A program made the position numbers and the translations under genes. Below the pieces are notes generated by a model. It worked only from the letters and a program-made list of their open reading frames with translations, was not told the origin of the DNA and did not search any database. From Natrialbaceae archaeon (GTDB lineage: Archaea; Halobacteriota; Halobacteria; Halobacteriales; Natrialbaceae), in the NCBI GenBank assembly GCA_003552325.1, contig PUKM01000162.1:1-11306 (forward strand): a DNA stretch of 11,306 nt. The letters are read 5' to 3'. Position 1 is the stretch's first letter. Every line of letters begins with the position of its first letter. Positions 1 to 5,577 of this stretch are shown in pieces.

Positions 1-27
1 CTCTAACACAATAAAGCAAAGACAGCG

Positions 28-183
28 TTACTGTTGCCGGATGTCCATGTACCCTCTCTCACAATCCGGACACTGAAAATACAGTTTTACGCTTCGGCTG
101 CTTGCTTTTTGCTTACGTTGGTATTTCATCTGCCCACCACACGGACACTGTGGACCTTTTGGCTTGGAACTGAACAATCCCAT
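28..183 (-). CDS. Small zinc-ribbon protein (51 aa)
   Basis: This is a short minus-strand ORF from ATG at 183 to TAA at 28. The protein is basic and has two cysteine knuckles: CPCGG at residues 13-17 and CPDC at residues 38-41, about 22 residues apart. That arrangement is a minimal zinc ribbon. Very small CPxC proteins are common in haloarchaea, and many have no known function; nucleic-acid or protein binding is the usual guess. The first knuckle has one residue between its cysteines instead of two, so metal binding is not certain. A TATA-like element at 206-220 sits about 29 bp upstream of the ATG, as expected for a leaderless haloarchaeal mRNA. The gene is divergent from the gene to its right. 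I do not recognise a named family. Confidence 0.62.
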   Translation of the reverse strand: MGLFSSKPKGPQCPCGGQMKYQRKQKASSRSVKLYFQCPDCERGYMDIRQQ

Positions 184-205
184 ACGAAATGTAATCAAGC
201 AATAA

Positions 206-220
206 CGTTATAAAAATTTA
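206..220 (-). promoter_or_regulatory. TATA-box promoter for the small zinc-ribbon gene
   Basis: Read on the minus strand, this is an AT-rich stretch with a TTTTTATAACG core, centred about 29 bp before the ATG at 183. Archaeal TATA boxes lie about 25-28 bp before the transcription start, so a leaderless or nearly leaderless transcript is predicted. Confidence 0.5.
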
Positions 221-555
221 TCTTTATATCTGACATTTCTGACGATGTTGTGCCTGATTATCCTTAGACCGACGCTATTGATACCCTCTACGTTCACTTC
301 TCACCCATACGTAGACAGAGAGTTCACCGACGTGGTGGCTCTCAGTCTGGCCGTCGCAGCACGCTCATCAGTTGGCGTCTTATATGGGCGACGTGTGTGT
401 CCGGTCCGCCGGCCACGAATTAGTGCGGGCCGCACGCCCCGACATAGCCCGACGAGAGACACCGGCACCGGTTATCGATGTCGTGCCGGTCAGCCCCCTG
501 ATCGCACCCGATGGTTACCCGGTTGTGAGTGCCGGCGACACGACGAAGGCTTCAG

Positions 556-640
556 ATGCCGGACACCGAACACGGAGGCCCGCCGCAGCCCTCTGCGAGC
601 GAATCTGCTGCCAGCGAGCCCGTCTAGGCCAGACACTGCT
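556..640 (+). pseudogene. Out-of-frame N-terminal fragment of the following gene
   Basis: An ATG at 556 opens a frame that reads MPDTEHGGPPQPSASES and ends at a TAG at 622-624. Such a Pro/Ser/Glu/Ala-rich start is typical of haloarchaeal proteins. The next frame, +1 relative to it, picks up immediately with RPDTAYTLVPLAAQ and continues to 1174 without a stop. Removing one base near 622-626 would join the two into a single protein of about 205 aa. I infer a 1-nt insertion or a sequencing error. An earlier stretch in a third frame (about 384-555) also has high-GC codon third positions, so older fragments may be layered here. I do not recognise a family for this part. Confidence 0.35.
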
Positions 641-706
641 TACACACTAGTTCCTCTTGCCGCACAGTTGGGATTTATATCCGAGCGCGTCAATGCCTAC
701 GGCAAC

Positions 707-1174
707 ATGGTAGTTGCAGCGCTGACGGCGGCGGACATCGTCACCGAAACCGCCGACGACGTCGTGCTCACCGACGAGTTCCGTGCGGCGTGGCGCGGCG
801 AGATCGACCGGCTGCAGGCTCTCGACCGAGCATCGTATCTCGCGTCGTTCTTTGAGGCGGATCGTGAGACGATGCGGATCGAAAAGAACCCCGACGGGAG
901 CGTGACGGTGCGAGCCGATCGCGACCACCTCGGCGAGTGGCCCTCGACGATGGCGATCGACGCCGACGTCGCCGCGTTTCTCACGCTTCAGGAGTGGTTC
1001 CCGGAGTGGGACGAGTTGACTGGGGGCGAGCGCGATTCACTCGTCGCGCAGTTGCGGCTGTTCTTGGAGGCGTGTCCCGCCTGCGAGGCGGATCTCACGA
1101 TGGAGGAGTCGGCGATGACGCCCGAGGGCGTGCCGCGGGTGCGGTGTGCGGACTGCGACACGACGCTCGTGTGA
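707..1174 (+). CDS. Haloarchaeal protein with C-terminal zinc ribbon, N-terminus probably disrupted
   Basis: From ATG 707 the product is 155 aa, but the open frame extends back to 245. The stretch just before 707 (LVPLAAQLGFISERVNAYGN) looks like genuine protein, so the true coding part probably begins upstream, either at TTG 668 or through a frameshifted start at 556. The ATG at 245 would add about 130 residues of Arg/Pro-rich, non-haloarchaeal composition and is unlikely. Residues 1-122 are probably helical, with short acidic segments. The C-terminus has paired cysteines CPAC (123-126) and CADC (147-150), a classic zinc ribbon. It resembles conserved haloarchaeal hypothetical proteins with a C-terminal zinc ribbon, but I cannot name a function. 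No clear TATA box lies close upstream, which is consistent with a damaged 5' end. Confidence 0.6.
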   Translation: MVVAALTAADIVTETADDVVLTDEFRAAWRGEIDRLQALDRASYLASFFEADRETMRIEKNPDGSVTVRADRDHLGEWPSTMAIDADVAAFLTLQEWFPEWDELTGGERDSLVAQLRLFLEACPACEADLTMEESAMTPEGVPRVRCADCDTTLV

Positions 1175-1235
1175 GGCCGGCGGCGACGCGCCAGCGATCG
1201 ATCGAACGGGAGCGAGACAATGCGTGCAGCCTCGA
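1175..1235. other. Start of the 1175-1783 gene-free region
   Basis: No convincing gene lies between the stop at 1174 and the signal-peptide gene at 1784. Open frames exist on both strands (for example 1220-1702 plus and 1301-1663 minus), but their translations are Arg/Pro-rich and repetitive and run through the repeats, as expected of non-coding GC-rich DNA. The content of the region is the two repeat families at 1236-1330 and 1507-1659 and a promoter near 1721. Confidence 0.5.
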
Positions 1236-1330
1236 TTTATATACCCCCCAACGACAGTTTATATACTGCTCAAATCCGGGTTAAATACTCCCAGCGCGGT
1301 TTATATACTGCTCAAAGCCCGTTTATATAC
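1236..1330 (+). repeat. Five-unit ~22-bp TATA-rich iteron-like array
   Basis: The 9-mer TTTATATAC occurs at 1236, 1258, 1300 and 1322, with a degenerate copy (GTTAAATAC) at 1280. Spacings are 22, 22, 20 and 22 bp, so every unit falls on roughly the same face of the helix. The copies at 1258 and 1300 extend to an identical 17-mer, TTTATATACTGCTCAAA, exactly 42 bp apart. Between the AT cores the DNA is GC-rich. Such an array suggests cooperative binding of a protein (iterons of an origin, or repeated operator sites) or stacked TATA boxes. No gene starts close downstream, which argues against an ordinary promoter. Function is inferred only. Confidence 0.75.
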
Positions 1331-1506
1331 TATATAACCAGCGGCGAGTCCGCGCGACTGTCGCACTCCACCGCGGCGCGGGTGCGGCGTGCGCCACGCC
1401 CCCTCGGCGGCGACACGACACGGCGGGGGCATCCGGGAGACACTTGGAGCGGACGCGGGCCGGATCACGGTCGCCGTGCAACGGGCCCGCCCGTTTCGAC
1501 CCCCGA

Positions 1507-1619
1507 TCACGGGGTCCATGAGCCGATCAGGGCGACGGTGCTGGTCGTTCGGGCGTGGTTCACGGGGGCCATGAGCCATTTGCAGGCGCTCGATGCGTCG
1601 ATCACGGCCCCCATGAGCG
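1507..1619 (+). repeat. Three helically phased copies of an 18-bp motif
   Basis: Copies of TCACGGGGnCCATGAGCC lie at 1507-1524, 1560-1577 and 1602-1619; the third has CC in place of GG in the middle and ends in G. Start-to-start distances are 53 and 42 bp, close to five and four helical turns. A reverse-oriented half copy (GACCCCGTGA) follows at 1650-1659. This fits a protein-binding site array. The bound protein is unknown. Confidence 0.6.
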
Positions 1620-1720
1620 GGGTGGGTGGCTTCCGGGCGTTGGATCAGCGACCCCGTGAGCACGGTGCAGGGAGGCGATGCAGATGCTCACGGCGGCGGT
1701 GAGGATCTTCACGGCGCTCA

Positions 1721-1731
1721 AGAATAATACG
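1721..1731 (+). promoter_or_regulatory. Probable TATA-box promoter of the first DUF1102-like gene
   Basis: AGAATAATACG is the only AT-rich element in otherwise GC-rich DNA ahead of the gene at 1784. A start site about 26 bp downstream would fall near 1752 and give a 5' leader of about 30 nt, which would begin close to the hairpin at 1755-1770. Confidence 0.4.
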
Positions 1732-1754
1732 GGATAGTCTGTAGGGGTGAGTGT

Positions 1755-1770
1755 CCCACGACAACGTGGG
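1755..1770 (+). promoter_or_regulatory. Perfect 6-bp inverted repeat in the 5' leader
   Basis: CCCACG and CGTGGG are separated by the tetranucleotide ACAA. The repeat lies 14 bp before ATG 1784 and at the predicted transcription start. It could be a leader hairpin or a dimeric operator. Confidence 0.45.
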
Positions 1771-1783
1771 GTGCAAGACAACC

Positions 1784-2389
1784 ATGGCAGATATGAACCG
1801 ACGCAACGTTCTCCTCGGATTGGGAACAGCGGCAGCCGGCAGTGGTATCGTATTCGGATCAGGCGCGTTCACGCAGATTGATGCCGACCGTACCGTGGAC
1901 GTCGAAGTCGTTGAAGACGCCGGGGGTCTCCTCGGCCTCGACGCTGACGACGACTCTGAGTTTATTGAGATTGAAGACGGCTCGTTCGAGATCGCACTCG
2001 ATAACGCCAACCCCGATGCTGAAACGCGTATCGATGGGGCGCTAAAGGTCACGAACAATACGGAAGATGCGAGCGACGTAGACATTTTCGTGGAGTTCGA
2101 TATCGACGGTGTCGGTGAGGTGGAGCTCCAATTTAACGAAAGTGAGTCAGAGTCCAACGGTAATGATGTGTTTGCCAACGACGATGACCTTGATGACCTT
2201 GATGACGGAGACGACGTGATCGACGCAACCGGTGATGCAGATGATGTTGACACCGCATCTGAGGCGCTTGTGGTCCCAAGTGGCGCAGGGGACAATCAAT
2301 TCGTCTTCGATCTTGTGGTGACTGAGCAAGATCAAGGCACCAAAACGGAGACACTCAGTATCCTCGCCGTGACCGAAGAACCGAGTTAG
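1784..2389 (+). CDS. Tat-exported DUF1102-like protein A
   Basis: This is a 201-aa acidic protein. The N-terminus has a twin-arginine motif (NRRNVLLGLG, residues 5-14) and a short hydrophobic core ending in FGSGAFTQ near residue 31, the hallmark start of haloarchaeal DUF1102-family proteins. The mature part is predicted to be beta-rich, with a marked Asp-rich run at about 133-156 (repeats of DDLDD). I prefer ATG 1784; ATG 1793 (MNRRN) is equally possible, and a GTG at 1751 is open in the same frame. Codon third positions include more A/T than in the two genes downstream, which may mean separate acquisition. It is the first of three related plus-strand genes. A role in a surface layer, filament or vesicle coat is inferred; no catalytic motif is visible. 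Confidence 0.82.
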   Translation: MADMNRRNVLLGLGTAAAGSGIVFGSGAFTQIDADRTVDVEVVEDAGGLLGLDADDDSEFIEIEDGSFEIALDNANPDAETRIDGALKVTNNTEDASDVDIFVEFDIDGVGEVELQFNESESESNGNDVFANDDDLDDLDDGDDVIDATGDADDVDTASEALVVPSGAGDNQFVFDLVVTEQDQGTKTETLSILAVTEEPS

Positions 2390-2473
2390 ACATAACCCGG
2401 ACACGCGACGCATCGGCACCCACGTCCATCGGGGCGTGGTGACCTGATCACACGCTCCCCACACACCCCACCC

Positions 2474-3091
2474 ATGCCAACGCGACGACGCGTCCTGTCG
2501 AGCGCCCTCGGGCTCGCCGGCACGGCGATCGGTGCCGGCTACGGAACCGGCGCGTTCGCCCGCCTGACCGCCGAGCGTGAGTTCGCGCTGGCGATCGCCA
2601 ACGAGGCGGGCTCACAGCTCCCGATCGAGCCACAGGGCGTCGACTCGGACGCAGTCCAGATCGTCGAGGAGGACGACGTCGAGGTGCTGGCCGTTGACGG
2701 CGACGGCCTGCCACCGAGCGCGCTCGTCTCGTATGGCCGGTTCGATGACCTCTCGAACCCCAACTCGATGACCGAGGAGGTGTTTGCGATCACGAATCGC
2801 AACCAACTCGACAGGAACGTCGACATCACGATTGGTCTGGAAGGCATTGGGAACGACGACGACCCGGGCGGGACGCTCGCACTCGGCCGGGTAAAGAAAG
2901 ACGAGACGTTCGCGGATGATCCCGACGTGATCAACACCGTCAGTCTCGATGCGGACGCGACGGCGACGATCGAGAACGTCGAACCGGATGAACAGGTTGT
3001 CGCTGGGCTGATCGTCGATACGACCGACGCGGACACATCGACCTTCGAGGGCACCCTCGAAATCGATGCCGTGCGGTCGGATCGCGACTAA
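2474..3091 (+). CDS. Tat-exported DUF1102-like protein B
   Basis: This is a 205-aa protein starting at ATG 2474, 84 bp after the previous gene. It has a Tat signal (TRRRVLSSALGLAGTAIGAG, residues 3-22) followed by GYGTGAFARLTAERE, which parallels the FGSGAFTQIDADR segment of protein A, so the two are paralogues. The mature region has the DUF1102 pattern: a segment ending in EEVFAITNRNQ (about residues 101-111), then an acidic beta-rich stretch and a C-terminal segment EGTLEIDAV. No cysteine or catalytic motif is seen. No TATA box is obvious in the short gap, so co-transcription with protein A is likely. A GC-rich imperfect hairpin begins directly after the stop. Codon use is strongly GC-ending, unlike protein A. 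Confidence 0.82.
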   Translation: MPTRRRVLSSALGLAGTAIGAGYGTGAFARLTAEREFALAIANEAGSQLPIEPQGVDSDAVQIVEEDDVEVLAVDGDGLPPSALVSYGRFDDLSNPNSMTEEVFAITNRNQLDRNVDITIGLEGIGNDDDPGGTLALGRVKKDETFADDPDVINTVSLDADATATIENVEPDEQVVAGLIVDTTDADTSTFEGTLEIDAVRSDRD

Positions 3092-3132
3092 TGGCCCGTG
3101 CCGGCCTGTGGGGTGGCCCGGCGGGCATGGGG
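3091..3132 (+). terminator. GC-rich imperfect hairpin after DUF1102-like gene B
   Basis: GGCCCGTGCCGGCC and GGCCCGGCGGGC flank a G-rich loop immediately after the TAA at 3089-3091, forming an imperfect stem. No T-run follows. It could attenuate or terminate transcription, but evidence is weak. The rest of the 3092-3410 gap contains no gene or clear TATA box that I can support. Confidence 0.28.
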
Positions 3133-3397
3133 AGTAAATGTGAGTACACGCACCCCCACACGCGCACGCTCGCGCCGCCGAGCGCATCCGGTGGGGCCGT
3201 TCGCCCGCGCCGTGCCGATCGAGCGACCATCACCCCCGACCGACCGGACACCCGAACGGACCGACCGGGGGCCCCGCGGACGGAACGAACGCCGACGGGC
3301 CGCCAGCCAGCTGAGATAGCCGCCAACTCCCAACGCATGCACACATCGATGACCCGACCCGGACTCGTTGCCCGACCATCACGGACACGTGACGGAT

Positions 3398-3402
3398 GGA
3401 GG
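3398..3402 (+). promoter_or_regulatory. Shine-Dalgarno site that decides the start at 3411
   Basis: GGAGG lies 8 nt before ATG 3411 and overlaps the alternative ATG at 3396. It supports 3411 as the start and suggests the message carries a leader. Confidence 0.6.
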
Positions 3403-3410
3403 ACCCCGGT

Positions 3411-5033
3411 ATGAGCGACGAGCACCCCATCAACTGGCAACTCGTGGTTGTTGGGCTCGCCCTGTTGGGCATTGGGGTGCTACTGGCGATCGGCACCGGC
3501 GCGGTGTCCGTCCCCGAGGCGTTCAGCCCACTCGCCGAGGAGGGCGACGAGATCGAGGGTGCAGAGACGGGCCGAGAGGTCTTTTTGGCGCCGGCGGACA
3601 CCCCCGAGGGGGACCAATACGCGGATCTGAACGACGAGGGCGAACTCGAACTCGACGTGAGTGAGCTCCCGCCGGAAGCGACAACCACACTCGATGACGT
3701 CTTCGTCGTCGGGTTCGAACCCGAAAACGAAACGACGACCGACGGCGACGTGCGAACCGCGCGGATCGGCGTCTCAATGATCGAAGACGAACTCGCCGAC
3801 GAGTTCGGGCTTGACCCCGACGCAGTCACGTTCGTTGATGCAACCGGCGACGAGATCGCCAGCGACCGAGCCGATCTGAGCAGTGACACGGCGATCACGC
3901 TCCACCCCGACGACCGGGAAGCGATCAGCGTGCAAATCGACACCCGAGGGGCTGAAGGCCAAGAGGACCTCGGTCGCGATCTTGAGACCGCCGCGGAGTC
4001 AACGGTCACCCTCCAGGTGCTTGCGGACGTGCGTGTCGGCGTCGAGGATCTCCGCATTCTTGAGCAGCCGACCGACGAGCAGCGGCTGATCGGCACAGCC
4101 GCGAATCCCGACGAGGAAGTCCCAATCGAGGTCGGGCTAACGGACCGCAACGGCAACCTGATCGAGGGGATCGAACGCGACGAAGCGGTGACGGTCCGGC
4201 TTGATCCAGTCGATCCCAACGCCGCCACGAGTGACGGACCGGTGACGATCGCCGAAGATGTCGATGTCACCGACGGCACCGCCGAGGTTGACCTCCGGGA
4301 GCTGGATCACCTCATGCAGGGCAGCGAGCTCAACCCTGAGGGCCCGCTTGGTGGATACGAACTCGAAATCGAGATCGACGCCGACGCGACGGCGAGTGAC
4401 GATGCAGTGACCGTGACGGGTGAGACCGTCGAGTTGGTCCACCGCGCCATTGAGGTGCCCGGCGACGGCGTCACGACGTTCGCCACGCCGATCGACCTGG
4501 CGACGGACATCCGGACGACGTTTGCGGCCGACGAGGCGGTCGGGCTCACAGACGATTCCTTTGCCGAAGGCCAGGGGGCAGTCGCGGACAACGCGGTCGA
4601 GGCGGCGACCGTCTCACGCTTTGACGGCCCGGGGCTTGGCGATACTGGATATGAGAGCGGCTTGGCGGACGACCAGGCCCAACAGGTCCATCAGGGCTAC
4701 TTCCTGCAGGTCGAAGGGGGTGCCGAGCCGCGCCAGACCGAGCGGATCGGCCTGAACTACCGCCAGGGCGGGCTCGACCAGCCGGCTGAGTTCGACCTTG
4801 AACCAGGCGCGCACTTGCTCGGGACGGTCCCGAACACGGCGGACCCACGCGAGTACGAGGCGACCATCACTGAAGACGCCGGCGTCGAGTTCACGGATGT
4901 CTTCCAGCCGACCGTCGGCGGGCCGTCCGACGCCGACGACGAGGTCGGTCCGACCGACGCCTACTGGGCCATCGTCGAGGAAGACGGCCAAGAGCGGTTT
5001 GTGTTCGTCCCCGGATTCGACCCTGAAGACTGA
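3411..5033 (+). CDS. Membrane-anchored DUF1102-like surface protein C
   Basis: The product is a 540-aa, strongly acidic protein with no cysteine. Residues 9-30 form one hydrophobic helix (LVVVGLALLGIGVLLAIG) after a short N-terminus, so it is either a membrane anchor or an uncleaved signal with the bulk outside the cell. Residues about 55-180 contain a DUF1102-like pattern (REVFLAPADTPEGDQYADL, then TTLDDVFVVG and a segment ending VQIDTRG). Residues 200-345 are beta-rich and resemble an extracellular Ig-like module. Residues about 350-540 resemble the repeat found in some haloarchaeal surface proteins, with FDLEPGAHLLGTVP and DAYWAIVEEDG taking the place of the usual GWNLIG and AYWVFVEE patterns. 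Proteins A and B precede it in the same orientation. I infer that the three act together at the cell surface, with C as the anchor or assembly component. Confidence 0.75.
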   Translation: MSDEHPINWQLVVVGLALLGIGVLLAIGTGAVSVPEAFSPLAEEGDEIEGAETGREVFLAPADTPEGDQYADLNDEGELELDVSELPPEATTTLDDVFVVGFEPENETTTDGDVRTARIGVSMIEDELADEFGLDPDAVTFVDATGDEIASDRADLSSDTAITLHPDDREAISVQIDTRGAEGQEDLGRDLETAAESTVTLQVLADVRVGVEDLRILEQPTDEQRLIGTAANPDEEVPIEVGLTDRNGNLIEGIERDEAVTVRLDPVDPNAATSDGPVTIAEDVDVTDGTAEVDLRELDHLMQGSELNPEGPLGGYELEIEIDADATASDDAVTVTGETVELVHRAIEVPGDGVTTFATPIDLATDIRTTFAADEAVGLTDDSFAEGQGAVADNAVEAATVSRFDGPGLGDTGYESGLADDQAQQVHQGYFLQVEGGAEPRQTERIGLNYRQGGLDQPAEFDLEPGAHLLGTVPNTADPREYEATITEDAGVEFTDVFQPTVGGPSDADDEVGPTDAYWAIVEEDGQERFVFVPGFDPED

Positions 5034-5140
5034 CGACCCACCTGGACGGTCACCACCCAGCCTTTCGAATTGGACGATCAATCCGTCATCCATCTCAACT
5101 GTTGGATACTGTTGTGCTGTCGGTGTCGTACAGCGGCCCC
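5034..5140. other. Gap between surface protein C and the IS remnant
   Basis: No gene, promoter or strong hairpin is visible in this stretch. It separates the stop at 5033 from the right end of the IS200/IS605-type remnant at 5141. Confidence 0.4.
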
Positions 5141-5169
5141 GTGACTTCTCCTACGACTAAAGTCGTGGG
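5141..5169 (-). ncRNA. IS605-type right end; possible guide (omega) RNA remnant
   Basis: The stem-loop at 5150-5169 lies at the tnpB stop and is followed by the element end. In IS200/IS605 elements the guide RNA of TnpB is made from the 3' end of the gene through the right end. Sense RNAs overlapping such genes have been reported in Halobacterium. Whether this remnant is still transcribed cannot be told from sequence; a guide would then run into the DNA left of 5141. Confidence 0.3.
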
Positions 5170-5428
5170 CTTCCCTCACCGAGGGTTAGCCCCACGTCCT
5201 CTGGGGAGTTCGCAGGTTCCATCTCACCGTTGGTTCCCTTGAGTACGACCTGCGCGTTTTGGGCTGAGTCACAACAGCCCCCATCGTCGATAGCGGACTC
5301 TGAATGTTCTTACCGACGGCTCGTTTGCCGATATTCGTCGCACCATTCTTGTCGCCGTTGTCGTCCAGTCCACAGTCGTGGCACTCGAACCAATCAGTCT
5401 CGCTGTCGCGGTTCGTACTTATGAGATG
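5157..5428 (-). pseudogene. tnpB: C-terminal remnant of TnpB (OrfB, IS200/IS605 family)
   Basis: The minus-strand translation gives NRDSETDWFECHDCGLDDNG followed by DKNGATNIGKRAVGKN, the second half of the TnpB zinc ribbon and its NIGKR helix. Then PLSTMGAVVTQPK appears, typical of the haloarchaeal C-terminal tail. After that the frame changes: the expected tail (QVVLKGTNGEMEPANSPEDV, ending SPRL) is readable in another frame up to TAG at 5157-5159. The shift maps near 5252-5256, where an extra CG in CGCG explains it. Without the shift, the original frame ends early at 5186. The RuvC catalytic domain and first zinc knuckle are absent, so it is inactive. In intact elements TnpB is an RNA-guided nuclease whose guide RNA overlaps this 3' end. 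Confidence 0.82.
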
Positions 5429-5546
5429 AACAGGCGCAAAACCACGCCGTTCAGGGCGGGGAGGACGTCAATTCCTTGCCGCGTGCAATCTTGACGACGT
5501 GCCGCATTCAAAAATATATATGTATCATTCACCGATCCCCAAAAGT

Positions 5547-5556
5547 GATATATAAG
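5547..5556 (+). promoter_or_regulatory. TATA box of the secreted hydrolase gene
   Basis: GATATATAAG is centred about 26 bp before the GTG at 5578, so the predicted transcript is leaderless and starts at or next to that codon. This is the main support for choosing GTG 5578. A second AT-rich run lies at about 5510-5525. Confidence 0.6.
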
Positions 5557-5577
5557 GTCACAATAGGATATGGATGC

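Larger units (their letters stand above)
5141..5470 (-). mobile_element. Internally deleted IS200/IS605-type element (PATE/MITE-like remnant)
   Basis: On the minus strand this segment has, in order, a left-end-like hairpin (stem CGCC/GGCG at 5445-5458, extended by CC/GG at 5442-5443 and 5460-5461), the last ~90 codons of a TnpB gene, and a right-end hairpin at 5150-5169 (ACGACT/AGTCGT core with flanking pairs) followed by GAAGTCAC. Both hairpins are on the correct sides for a TnpB-type element, but most of tnpB and any tnpA are missing. Haloarchaea carry short non-autonomous relatives of this kind, called palindrome-associated transposable elements. Exact ends are estimates. The element separates the DUF1102-like cluster from the hydrolase gene. 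Confidence 0.68.

Noticed and set aside
622..626. Programmed +1 frameshift at GTC TAG
   Set aside because: The P-site codon GTC would shift to TCT, which pairs poorly with the same tRNA, and there is no stimulatory structure. A simple 1-nt insertion is the better explanation.
1439..1452. ORB-like CACTTGGAG near the first repeat region
   Set aside because: Only about eight bases match the ORB core, and no G-tract follows, so chance is sufficient.
1220..1702. Plus-strand 160-aa ORF and overlapping minus-strand 120-aa ORF (1301-1663)
   Set aside because: Both translate the TATA-rich array and GC-rich repeats into Arg/Pro/His-rich or repeated peptides, with no domain, no haloarchaeal acidic bias and no sensible start.
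3091..3410. Small ORFs in the gap before surface protein C (for example 3091-3414 plus, 3088-3342 minus)
   Set aside because: The products are rich in Arg, Pro and Thr, with no motif, and conflict with the Shine-Dalgarno site and start at 3411.
5476..5577. N-terminal extension of the hydrolase from 5476
   Set aside because: The extra 34 residues are basic and Ile-rich, cover the TATA box and would bury the Tat motif. The promoter spacing fits GTG 5578.
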